A DNA stretch of 64,000 bases from CAYQLY01 sp964418605 (GTDB taxonomy: Bacteria; Bacteroidota; Bacteroidia; Cytophagales; Cyclobacteriaceae), in contig CAYQLY010000001.1 in assembly GCA_964418605.1 (NCBI GenBank), forward strand, positions 274,491-338,490. The letters run 5' to 3'. A program made the position numbers and the translations under genes. Shown one piece after another: positions 41,377 through 49,224 of the stretch (its first letter is position 1; each line of letters begins with the position of its first letter). The notes beneath the pieces were generated by a model. That model was given only the letters and a program-made list of their open reading frames with translations. It searched no databases and was not told where the DNA came from.

Positions 41377-42105
41377 ATGAAAGAGTTTGGTAAATACTTT
41401 ATTTTTCTTTCCACTCTTTTTTCGAAAAGAGAGCCATTTCGAGTGTATTGGAAACTCGTTTTTAATGAAGCAGAGGCTATTGGCATCAACTCTATCCTTA
41501 TTGTTGTCATATTTTCTGTATTCATGGGAGCGGTTACAGTTATACAGACGTCGTATAATTTAGTTAATCCTTTAGTATCTCGAGATGTGATTGGTATGGT
41601 CGCACGTGATACAACAATCTTGGAATTTGCTCCTACTGTATTGGCTATTGTTTTTGCCGGAAAAGTAGGTTCTCATATTGCCGGTGAGCTAGGTACCATG
41701 CGTATTTCAGAGCAGATAGATGCTTTAAAAGTAATGGGAATCAATGCAGCGTCCTATTTGGTCTTACCTAAGATTGTAGCCTCCATTATTACATATCCTA
41801 TGCTAGTGATTATAGCTTGTTTTTTATCTTTATTAGGCGGCTATATGGCTGGTGTCTATACAGGTATCCTTACGGATAATGAGTATATTGTAGGCATTCG
41901 AACGGAGTTTAGTGGTTTTAATATCATTTTTGCTCTTGTAAAGTCAGTTGTATTTGCATTTCTTATTTCGTCTATTTCATCATTTAAAGGTTATTTTACA
42001 AAAGGAGGAGCATTGGAAGTTGGTAAAGCAAGTACGAGCGCAGTAACTGCCAGCTGTATTGCTATTTTATTGGCAGATTATTTATTAGCTCAATTACTTT
42101 TATAG
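41377..42105 (+). CDS. mlaE: MlaE-family lipid ABC transporter permease
   Basis: Inner-membrane permease of the MCE/Mla-type phospholipid transporter that maintains outer-membrane lipid asymmetry. 242 aa, five to six helices. Conserved segment TTILEFAPTVLAIVFAGKVGSHIAGELGTMRISEQIDALKVMG-like region, seen as AGKVGSHIAGELGTMRISEQ (~100-119), and the C-terminal GASTSAVTASC-like KASTSAVTASCIAILLADY. ATG 41377 is preferred to a TTG two codons earlier. The ATPase gene follows 6 bp later; an MlaD/MCE partner is not in the window. Confidence 0.92.
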   Translation: MKEFGKYFIFLSTLFSKREPFRVYWKLVFNEAEAIGINSILIVVIFSVFMGAVTVIQTSYNLVNPLVSRDVIGMVARDTTILEFAPTVLAIVFAGKVGSHIAGELGTMRISEQIDALKVMGINAASYLVLPKIVASIITYPMLVIIACFLSLLGGYMAGVYTGILTDNEYIVGIRTEFSGFNIIFALVKSVVFAFLISSISSFKGYFTKGGALEVGKASTSAVTASCIAILLADYLLAQLLL

Positions 42106-42111
42106 ATTTCT

Positions 42112-42864
42112 ATGATTCGGATAGAAAATATAAAGAAAAAATTTCAAGAAAAAGAGGTTCTGAGTGGAATTAGTGGTGAGTTTTACCCTGGAAAAACAAA
42201 TCTTATTATTGGAAGTAGTGGAACAGGCAAGAGCGTATTGCTTAAGTGTATTGTAGGACTTTTAAATCCAGATGAAGGAAGAGTATTGTTTGATGAGCGA
42301 GATTTTACACATGCCGATATTGATATTAAAACAGAAATCCGTCGAGAGATTGGCATGCTTTTTCAAGGAGGTGCACTATTTGATTCAAAAACAGTTGAAC
42401 AAAACGTCATGTTTCCATTGGATGTTTTAACCAGAATGAAAAAAGATCAAAAATTAGATCGTGTTAACTTTTGCTTGAAACGGGTGGGCTTAGAAAATAT
42501 AAATAAAAAAATGCCATCAGAATTGAGTGGTGGTATGAAAAAACGTGTTGGTATTGCACGTGCTATTGTGATGAATTCCAAATATTTGTTTTGTGATGAG
42601 CCCAACTCTGGCTTAGATCCTCAAACATCTATCTTGATTGATAATTTGATTAAAGAAATTACAGAAGAATATTCCATTACTACCATTGTGGTTACACATG
42701 ATATGAATTCTATGATGGAAATAGGTGAACATATTATGTTTTTATACCAGGGTAAAAAAGTATGGGAAGGATCCAATGAAAATATACTTAATGCAGATGT
42801 GAAGGAACTTAATGACTTTATATTTGCTAATAAGTTGGTGAGAAAATTAAAAAACATAAATTGA
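42112..42864 (+). CDS. mlaF: MlaF-family ABC transporter ATP-binding protein
   Basis: ATPase partner of the MlaE permease. 250 aa: Walker A IIGSSGTGKSVLLK (residues ~31-44), Q-loop MLFQGGALFDSKTVEQNV, signature LSGGMKKRVGIARAI, Walker B YLFCDEPNSGLDPQTS and the H-loop VVTHDMNSM. The GGALFDS after the Q-loop is a mark of the Mla/Ttg2A subgroup. It is in an operon with mlaE (6 bp). Confidence 0.93.
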   Translation: MIRIENIKKKFQEKEVLSGISGEFYPGKTNLIIGSSGTGKSVLLKCIVGLLNPDEGRVLFDERDFTHADIDIKTEIRREIGMLFQGGALFDSKTVEQNVMFPLDVLTRMKKDQKLDRVNFCLKRVGLENINKKMPSELSGGMKKRVGIARAIVMNSKYLFCDEPNSGLDPQTSILIDNLIKEITEEYSITTIVVTHDMNSMMEIGEHIMFLYQGKKVWEGSNENILNADVKELNDFIFANKLVRKLKNIN

Positions 42865-42944
42865 TTGCTTTTTTTAAAATCGTTAGATATAGTGATTAAA
42901 TCAAAATCGCTTTAATTAAAATTTACTTTATACTAAGATTATAT

Positions 42945-43397
42945 ATGAAAACTTTAAAAGAACAAATTGATGAAGATATCAAAAAAGCGATGCTTTCTAA
43001 AGATCAAGATACGCTTTATGCGTTGAGGGCTATTAAAGCATTAATTTTATTGGCTGAAACAGAAAAAGGAGCAAAGGAAATTTTGAACCAGGATGCAGAA
43101 ATAAAAATTTTGACCAAAGCAGCTAAACAACGTAAGGAAGCAGCTGAGGTATATCGTGAACAAAATAGGCCTGACTTGGAAAAAACAGAGCTGTTAGAAT
43201 TAGAAGTCATCAATCGGTATTTACCAAAGCAACTTTCTGAAGAAGAGTTGAGAGTAAAACTTCAGGAAATTATAAAAAAATTAGGTGCCTCATCCGCATC
43301 CGATATGGGCAAGGTGATGGGTGTAGCATCTAAAGAATTAGCTGGCATGGCAGATGGAAAATTAATTTCTGCACTTGTAAAATCGCTGCTTGGCTAG
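42945..43397 (+). CDS. GatB/YqeY domain protein
   Basis: 150 aa single-domain protein resembling the C-terminal tRNA-binding domain of GatB. Typical start MKTLKEQIDEDIKKAMLSKD, central IKILTKAAKQRKEAAEVYREQNRPDL and LELEVINRYLPKQLSEEEL, and end SDMGKVMGVASKELAGMADGKLISALVKSLL. The family is widespread; it possibly helps amidotransferase or tRNA functions, but this is unproven. It precedes the PabA-like gene by 34 bp. Confidence 0.93.
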   Translation: MKTLKEQIDEDIKKAMLSKDQDTLYALRAIKALILLAETEKGAKEILNQDAEIKILTKAAKQRKEAAEVYREQNRPDLEKTELLELEVINRYLPKQLSEEELRVKLQEIIKKLGASSASDMGKVMGVASKELAGMADGKLISALVKSLLG

Positions 43398-43431
43398 TTG
43401 TAGTGTAAGTAAAAATAATGACTTATAAATA

Positions 43432-43992
43432 GTGATTTTAGTTATTGATAATTATGATTCATTTTCCTACAACCTTGTCGATTATTTGCTTCAAGCAGGA
43501 GTTTCTGTAAAAGTATACAGAAATTCAGAGTCATTAGCGGTTATTAAAAAAGAGAAGTATCAGGGGGTTTTATTGTCTCCGGGGCCTTGTGCACCTCAAG
43601 ATTCTGGTAATCTCATGGAAGTCCTAGATTACTATCATTCAAAATTACCTGTACTTGGTATATGCTTAGGGCATCAAGCTATTGGTCATTATTTTGGAGC
43701 TCAATTAGAGAAAGCATCCTATCCGATGCATGGAAAGCTATCAACTGTTTTTTTAGAAAAGGATAAATTGTTTAATCAATTACCTTCTTCCATTCAAGTG
43801 ACACGCTATCATTCATTGCTATTAACTCACCTGCCTAATCCACTTTATTGTATTGCTCAAACAGATAAAAATGAAATAATGGCTATTAAGCACCGGGTGC
43901 TTCCTATTTACGGAATTCAGTTTCATCCGGAGGCATACCTTACTCAATATGGCCTTGATATTATTAAAAATTGGGTATCATTGCTCTCCTAA
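43432..43992 (+). CDS. pabA: Anthranilate/para-aminobenzoate synthase glutamine amidotransferase component
   Basis: Glutaminase subunit (TrpG/PabA) that feeds ammonia to chorismate-utilising TrpE/PabB. 186 aa starting at GTG 43432. N-terminal ILVIDNYDSFSYNLVDYL, oxyanion loop LLSPGPCAPQDSGN, nucleophile Cys in LGICLGHQAIGHYFGA, and His/Glu in GIQFHPEAYLTQYG. No synthase partner lies next to it, so folate versus tryptophan use is undecided; as a stand-alone gene PabA is the more likely. Confidence 0.9.
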   Translation: MILVIDNYDSFSYNLVDYLLQAGVSVKVYRNSESLAVIKKEKYQGVLLSPGPCAPQDSGNLMEVLDYYHSKLPVLGICLGHQAIGHYFGAQLEKASYPMHGKLSTVFLEKDKLFNQLPSSIQVTRYHSLLLTHLPNPLYCIAQTDKNEIMAIKHRVLPIYGIQFHPEAYLTQYGLDIIKNWVSLLS

Positions 43993-44055
43993 AATTGATT
44001 TTGTTAAATTTTATATATATATTTTCGGTAACATTTAAAAGAACAGAAGTACTTT

Positions 44056-44823
44056 ATGTTATCTTTTACTATTAAAGAAGAAGGAGAGTTTAAATATATT
44101 GATGAAGGCAAAGGAGAAGTATTATTGCTTCTTCATGGATTGTTTGGCGCATTGAGTAATTGGGAAGGAGTAATTAATGGTTTTTCTTCTCGCTATCGTG
44201 TTGTGATTCCTATTTTGCCCATTTATGAAATGCCTATTAAAGAAGCAGGTCTTGAGGGTCTTGTTAATTTTGTTGATCGTTTTATTAAACTAAAATCATT
44301 ACAGAATTTGACATTGCTAGGAAATTCACTAGGCGGTCATGTTGGATTGATCTATGCTTTGCGCTATTCTGAAAATGTTAAGCGAATGGTTTTGACAGGA
44401 AGTTCAGGGTTATTTGAAAATTCGATGGGAGGGTCATTTCCTAAACGAGGCAACTATGCGTATATTCAAGAACGTGTTGCTTATACATTTTACGATCCTA
44501 AAGTGGCTAGCAAAGAATTGATTGATGAGGTGTTTGAAATTACGAATAGTATACCTAAATGTATGCGTATTGTGGCTATTGCTAAATCCGCTCAACGTAA
44601 TAACATGGCAAAAGAAATTCCTAAAATAAAAATACCTACTTTACTTGTTTGGGGGCTAAATGACACCATTACACCGCCTTTAGTTGGCTATGAGTTTAAT
44701 AATCTTATCCCTAACTCTACGTTAGCCTTTATAGATTACTGTGGCCATGCACCAATGATGGAGCATCCAGAAAAGTTTAATAAAATCACGGCCCGATTTT
44801 TAGCTCAACATCCGCTTTCATGA
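44056..44823 (+). CDS. Alpha/beta-fold hydrolase
   Basis: 255 aa. Oxyanion motif LLHGLFGALSNW (residues ~26-37), nucleophile elbow GNSLGGHVGLIYAL (Ser ~96), catalytic Asp in WGLNDTITPP and His in YCGHAPMMEHPEKF. Of the MhpC/BioH-like type; the substrate is unknown. Its stop overlaps the start of the CBS protein by 4 nt. In many Bacteroidota the hydrolase - CBS - nadK - DUF6089 - uppS - bamA order is conserved, which points to a housekeeping role. Confidence 0.9.
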   Translation: MLSFTIKEEGEFKYIDEGKGEVLLLLHGLFGALSNWEGVINGFSSRYRVVIPILPIYEMPIKEAGLEGLVNFVDRFIKLKSLQNLTLLGNSLGGHVGLIYALRYSENVKRMVLTGSSGLFENSMGGSFPKRGNYAYIQERVAYTFYDPKVASKELIDEVFEITNSIPKCMRIVAIAKSAQRNNMAKEIPKIKIPTLLVWGLNDTITPPLVGYEFNNLIPNSTLAFIDYCGHAPMMEHPEKFNKITARFLAQHPLS

Positions 44824-45488
44824 CAGCAGCAGATCTTATCAGTACATCTATACCGCCACTGAAGTCAACAGATACAGCTGAGCAAGCCTTGATTTGGATG
44901 GATGAGTTTAAGCTCACGCAGTTACCTGTTTTGAATGGAAATAGTTATATAGGTATTATAACAGATGAACGTATACTTGAAGGGAATAAATTGAATCTAC
45001 CTATCTCTTCATTTACCCTGATAGGTGTCAATACGTATGTCTATCCATCCTATCATTTTTATGATGTTATTCGTATAGCTGCCGAGAATCGATTGGAAAT
45101 CATTCCAGTTGTAAATACATCAAAACTGTATGATGGAATAATTACCGTAAAAAATGCACTTAATTATTTTGCAAGTACATTTGCTATTCAAGCAGCAGGA
45201 TCAGTACTTGTGTTATCTATGAGATACTTAGATTATTCTCTCTCGGAAATAAGCAGGTTGGTTGAAGAGAATAATGCTAAAATTATTTGCGCTCATCTAG
45301 AATCCTATGAAACAGACTCTGAAAAAATAAATGTTGTTATAAAAATTAATAAAAAAGAACTTAAATCAATTATAGCTACATTAGAGCGTTATAATCATCA
45401 TATTGTTGCTCATTTTGAAGAAGATCAAATTGCCTCTGACTATAATAAAGATAGGCTTGATTTATTATTTAAATATTTAGATATCTAA
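44820..45488 (+). CDS. CBS-domain pair protein
   Basis: 222 aa. Two CBS motifs in the N-terminal half (LISTSIPPLKSTDTAEQALIWMD... LTQLPVLNG and ...AAENRLEIIPVVN) followed by a C-terminal ACT-like region (AAGSVLVLSMRYLDYSLSEI onward). Such proteins sense adenine nucleotides or other ligands. It is translationally coupled to the hydrolase and followed 8 bp later by nadK. Confidence 0.88.
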   Translation: MTAADLISTSIPPLKSTDTAEQALIWMDEFKLTQLPVLNGNSYIGIITDERILEGNKLNLPISSFTLIGVNTYVYPSYHFYDVIRIAAENRLEIIPVVNTSKLYDGIITVKNALNYFASTFAIQAAGSVLVLSMRYLDYSLSEISRLVEENNAKIICAHLESYETDSEKINVVIKINKKELKSIIATLERYNHHIVAHFEEDQIASDYNKDRLDLLFKYLDI

Positions 45489-45496
45489 GATTATTT

Positions 45497-46372
45497 ATGC
45501 GTATCGCAATACATGGACGTACTTTTCGACCAGAAGCAGCATCATTTATTCGAGAGCTCTTTGATACGCTTATCCAAAAAAAAACATATATACAGGTATC
45601 TCATACTTTTTTTACTTTTTTGCAAGAATCTAATATAGGTATTGCAGATTGTCATGTGTATAGTACTTATCAAGACCTACAAGAAGCTGATTTTTTTTTC
45701 AGTATTGGAGGAGATGGTACTTTGCTTGAATCAGTAACATATATTCGTCATAAAAAAATTCCTATCCTGGGCATTAACACGGGTAGGCTTGGGTTTTTGG
45801 CTATTATTTCACCTGATCATATTCAAGAAGCTATTCATGCTATATACAATCGATTTTATGAATTAGATGAGCGAACACTACTTCATTTGGATTCAGATAG
45901 ATCTTTATTTGAAGGGGCTAATTTTGCATTGAATGAATTTACTATTGTCAAACGTGATACCTCTTCTATGATTACAGTACATGCATATATCAATGGAGAG
46001 TATCTTAATTCTTATTGGGCTGATGGGTTAATTATTGCAACACCGACAGGCTCTACTGGTTATTCTTTGAGTTGTGGAGGGCCTTTGGTTTTACCTAACT
46101 CTAATAACTTTATTATATCTCCTGTTAGTCCACATAATTTAAATGTACGTCCTATTGTTGTGCCAGATACCAGTGTACTATCATTTGATATTGAAGGCCG
46201 GAGTAAAAATTTTCTAATTTCGCTTGACTCTCGCTCTCAAACCGTTGATCATACAGTGCAATTAGCTTTGCGTAAAGAGGACTTTAAAGTTAGGTTGGTG
46301 AAACTCAATGGCTATTCTTTTTTTGATACACTGCGCCATAAATTACATTGGGGGCTAGATAACAGGAATTAG
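45497..46372 (+). CDS. nadK: NAD kinase
   Basis: Phosphorylates NAD to NADP. 291 aa. GGDGTLLE motif (residues ~75-82), GINTGRLGFLA (~95-105), NEFTIVKRD, ADGLIIATPTGSTGYSLSCGGPLV (~175-198, the long glycine-rich substrate region) and the C-terminal LSFDIEGRSKNFLISLDSR. It is the last gene of the hydrolase - CBS - nadK run. Confidence 0.95.
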   Translation: MRIAIHGRTFRPEAASFIRELFDTLIQKKTYIQVSHTFFTFLQESNIGIADCHVYSTYQDLQEADFFFSIGGDGTLLESVTYIRHKKIPILGINTGRLGFLAIISPDHIQEAIHAIYNRFYELDERTLLHLDSDRSLFEGANFALNEFTIVKRDTSSMITVHAYINGEYLNSYWADGLIIATPTGSTGYSLSCGGPLVLPNSNNFIISPVSPHNLNVRPIVVPDTSVLSFDIEGRSKNFLISLDSRSQTVDHTVQLALRKEDFKVRLVKLNGYSFFDTLRHKLHWGLDNRN

Positions 46373-46421
46373 GAGTTTTTCGGGAATAAATAAAATTTTT
46401 TTTATATAATTAAAATAATAG

Positions 46422-46429
46422 TATATTTG
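46422..46429 (+). promoter_or_regulatory. Candidate -7 box for DUF6089 gene
   Basis: TATATTTG, 64 bp upstream of the ATG at 46494. The leader contains a small hairpin TAGGG / CCCTA (about 46435-46449). No -33 TTG was found. Confidence 0.4.
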
Positions 46430-46493
46430 TAGGTTAGGGGTGAAACCCTATTTAATATAATAAACGTTTAATTAAGAATAAGAATAATTTAGT

Positions 46494-47594
46494 ATGAACA
46501 AAGGTATACGTATAGTATTGGTAATGTTTTCTATAGCATGTTTTGGAATAAGTTCTTCTGTAGCTTTACCTCGAAATAATAGAACTACTAAAAAAGGATT
46601 TTTTCAACGATGGTTTGGCCCACGTAAGGGAGTGGGACCTAAAGGATCAAATTATTTACGTAACCATTCGATGACTACATTTAAAGGTGGTCCTTCAGAG
46701 TATGATAGTAAGTATAATTATTTTTATACAGGTGGTCATATTGGTGTAACAAATATGTATTCTGACCTTAGTCCTTCTCCTAATATTTTGAGCACGGATC
46801 TTGGATTTACACGATTGGGATTTGGAGGTGAATTTGGATTGCGTTGTGATAGTCGTTTAAGCTTTCGTGCATCTTTATCTTGGATGAGATTACGTGCTGA
46901 TGATTATTATCAAAACTTGAATTCACAATATGGCCCTGAACGTTATGCTCGAAATTTGAGTGTTAGGAATGATCTTGTTGAGTTTGGCATAGTAGGAGTT
47001 ATTGATCTTATTGGAAATAGAGGGTCTTATAAAATGCGTGCAGATTATACACCTTATGCTTTTGGTGGAATTAATATTTTTTATCATAACCCTAAAGCAA
47101 TGGGGCCTAAGGGATCTGATTCAGAAGGAACATGGGTGCCTCTTCAACCTTTAGGAACAGAAGGGCAAGGAAAGCCAGGTTATTCAAAACCTTATTCACT
47201 TATTCAAGTTGGTTTTCCTGTTGGTTTAGGTATTAGGCACCAGTTGACGGAGAGATTGGATATCTCTTTTGAAATAGGATGGCGTATTACAACAACAAAT
47301 TATTTAGATGATGTGGGGGCTAAGTATTATGCAGATCCTCAGGTATTTGGCACTAACCAGTTGGCTAGGCTTATGGCCGATCGTTCTCAAGAGACGGTAG
47401 CTGCTGCTGTAGATCAGGGTCGAGATATGAGTTTAGTAAATAAAATCACAGGTGGCGATGGTTATGCTAAAACAGGTGTAAAAGAGATCAGGGGTAGTGG
47501 TGGAGATAACGATATTTATGTAATAACAGGCTTTCATTTACATTACATTATTCCAACCAAGATTTTTGCTAAAAAAGGCAATCATAAATGGTAG
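46494..47594 (+). CDS. DUF6089/PorG-like outer-membrane beta-barrel protein
   Basis: 366 aa. Signal peptide (residues ~5-25), a basic linker (RTTKKGFFQRWFGPRKG), and a barrel beginning YFYTGGHIGVTNMYSDLSP with alternating aromatic/glycine strands. It ends near residue 365 in FHLHYIIPTKIF. The pattern GVTNMYSDLSP... LRADDYYQ... NYLDDVGAKYYADP parallels the shorter gene that follows, so the two are paralogues of the PorG/DUF6089 family. A ~25 residue Gly/Pro/Ser-rich loop interrupts the barrel. A T9SS role is possible by analogy. A terminator at 47624 separates it from the next gene. Confidence 0.75.
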   Translation: MNKGIRIVLVMFSIACFGISSSVALPRNNRTTKKGFFQRWFGPRKGVGPKGSNYLRNHSMTTFKGGPSEYDSKYNYFYTGGHIGVTNMYSDLSPSPNILSTDLGFTRLGFGGEFGLRCDSRLSFRASLSWMRLRADDYYQNLNSQYGPERYARNLSVRNDLVEFGIVGVIDLIGNRGSYKMRADYTPYAFGGINIFYHNPKAMGPKGSDSEGTWVPLQPLGTEGQGKPGYSKPYSLIQVGFPVGLGIRHQLTERLDISFEIGWRITTTNYLDDVGAKYYADPQVFGTNQLARLMADRSQETVAAAVDQGRDMSLVNKITGGDGYAKTGVKEIRGSGGDNDIYVITGFHLHYIIPTKIFAKKGNHKW

Positions 47595-47623
47595 TATAAT
47601 ATAAGAAAATTATAATATTAAAG

Positions 47624-47652
47624 ATGACAGGTTAGCTTCCTGTCATTTTTAT
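47624..47652 (+). terminator. Terminator after the first DUF6089 gene
   Basis: ATGACAGG (47624-47631) / CCTGTCAT (47639-47646), 7 nt loop, followed by a T-rich run. Confidence 0.8.
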
Positions 47653-47704
47653 TTTTCAACAAAAGTGAAAATAAAATAGAATTAGTCTCGTTTAATAGAT
47701 TGTG

Positions 47705-48403
47705 ATGAAGGTTAATAGAATAGTATGGGGAAGTATTTTAGTGATAATCACTAGCACATTGGTTCGTGCTCAATTTTTAGAATTGGGGGCAAGTGTAGGA
47801 GCTACTACTTATCGTGGTGATCTTTCCCCTTGGTTTCGATTGGAACATACCGGTGGAGGAGGGAGCCTATATATTAAAAATATTTTAACTAAAGCAATTC
47901 AACTTAAGCATCAGGCTGGGTTTTGGGTTATTTCTGGCGCTGATCATTCTTATTCTAATCCTTTTCAACAACGTAGAGATCAATCCTTTTCACGCTCTAT
48001 TCTTGAGGTAACTTCACGTGTAGAATATCATTTCTTAGATTATAGGAGTGATAAAAATAGACCTAAACTTACCCCTTATATTACAGCAGGAATAGGTTTC
48101 TTTTATATGCTTGGTGATCTTCCTGAAACTGAAAAAGTTTATCGTATGCAACCTGTTATTCCAATAGGCATAGGAATGAAGTATCCTCTTGGTCGTCAAT
48201 GGAATATTGGGTTTGATGTTATTTCTCATAAAACATTTACGGACTATTTAGATAACAGGGGCTATGTTTCTACAGACCCTAAGTTTTCAAATGGAAACCT
48301 TACCGGCTCAGATTGGTATTTTGTGGCGTCTTTTCATATGGGGTATACTTTATATTGGGTACGGTGTCCTAAAATGATTCCTCGTGTTGATGATCAGCAA
48401 TAA
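47705..48403 (+). CDS. porG: PorG-like type IX secretion outer-membrane protein (DUF6089)
   Basis: 232 aa. After a signal peptide comes the typical DUF6089 barrel: FLELGASVGATTYRGDLSP (N-terminal strand), a tyrosine/aromatic-rich middle (VEYHFLDYRSD), PYITAGIGFFYMLGDLP and a conserved TFTDYLDNRGYVSTDP near the C-terminus. In P. gingivalis the homologous PorG precedes uppS and bamA and is needed for type IX secretion; the same order is seen here. ATG 47705 is preferred over an adjacent GTG (47702). The function is inferred from family and neighbourhood. Confidence 0.82.
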   Translation: MKVNRIVWGSILVIITSTLVRAQFLELGASVGATTYRGDLSPWFRLEHTGGGGSLYIKNILTKAIQLKHQAGFWVISGADHSYSNPFQQRRDQSFSRSILEVTSRVEYHFLDYRSDKNRPKLTPYITAGIGFFYMLGDLPETEKVYRMQPVIPIGIGMKYPLGRQWNIGFDVISHKTFTDYLDNRGYVSTDPKFSNGNLTGSDWYFVASFHMGYTLYWVRCPKMIPRVDDQQ

Positions 48404-48428
48404 AAAAAGTGCTTGTATTTTCCCAACA

Positions 48429-48436
48429 TAATTTTG
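48429..48436 (+). promoter_or_regulatory. Candidate -7 box for uppS
   Basis: TAATTTTG, 38 bp before the uppS GTG. A TTG at 48413-48415 gives only a 13 bp spacer, too short, so only the -7 box is supported. Confidence 0.35.
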
Positions 48437-48474
48437 TAGATTGCATTCTAAATTGTTTCATACACTAAACTAAC

Positions 48475-49224
48475 GTGAGTACTCCATCAAAAGATGAAAT
48501 TGATTTAACCAACTTACCTCAGCATATAGCTGTCATTATGGATGGTAATGGTAGATGGGCTCGTAAGAAGGGTGCTTTTCGCATTTTTGGTCATCAGAAT
48601 GCCATCGAAGCTGTTCGTCAAGTGACAGAGGGTTGTGCAGAACTAGGTATTAAGTATCTTACACTGTATGCTTTTTCCACGGAAAATTGGGGTAGGCCAG
48701 AAGATGAAGTCAAAGGCCTCATGCAGTTATTAGTCTCTACTATTCATCATGAACTTCCTACGCTTATAAAAAATAAAATACGATTACAGGTGATAGGAGA
48801 CCAAAGTACCTTACCCGATGATTGTGTAAAAGAACTGCAACATGCTATACAGGAAACAAAGATATATACACATATGACACTGGTTGTTGCTTTGAATTAT
48901 AGTGGCAGATGGGATATTGTACAGGCAGCTAAAGCTATTGCATATAAAATAAAGACCCAGTCATTGGCCATAGAGGATATCGATGAAAATCAATTTTCAT
49001 TATCTTTGTCAACGTCTAAGATACCTGATCCGGAGTTGCTCATACGAACAAGTGGAGAAATGCGGATCAGTAATTTTTTGCTTTGGCAAATGGCATATAC
49101 AGAGTTTTTTATAACAGATATTCTTTGGCCTGATTTTAGAAAAAAAGATCTATATCAAGCCATTATAGCTTATCAAAAAAGAGAAAGACGTTTTGGGAAA
49201 ACAAGTGAACAATTAAAAAAATGA
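48475..49224 (+). CDS. uppS: Undecaprenyl diphosphate synthase (isoprenyl transferase)
   Basis: Makes the C55 lipid carrier for peptidoglycan and LPS. 249 aa, GTG start. Motifs: HIAVIMDGNGRWARKKG (residues ~18-34; Asp and Arg catalytic), GHQNAIEAVRQV, LTLYAFSTENWGRP and the C-terminal DPELLIRTSGEMRISNFLLWQ with AYTEFFITDILWPDF. Overlaps bamA by 4 nt. Confidence 0.96.
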   Translation: MSTPSKDEIDLTNLPQHIAVIMDGNGRWARKKGAFRIFGHQNAIEAVRQVTEGCAELGIKYLTLYAFSTENWGRPEDEVKGLMQLLVSTIHHELPTLIKNKIRLQVIGDQSTLPDDCVKELQHAIQETKIYTHMTLVVALNYSGRWDIVQAAKAIAYKIKTQSLAIEDIDENQFSLSLSTSKIPDPELLIRTSGEMRISNFLLWQMAYTEFFITDILWPDFRKKDLYQAIIAYQKRERRFGKTSEQLKK

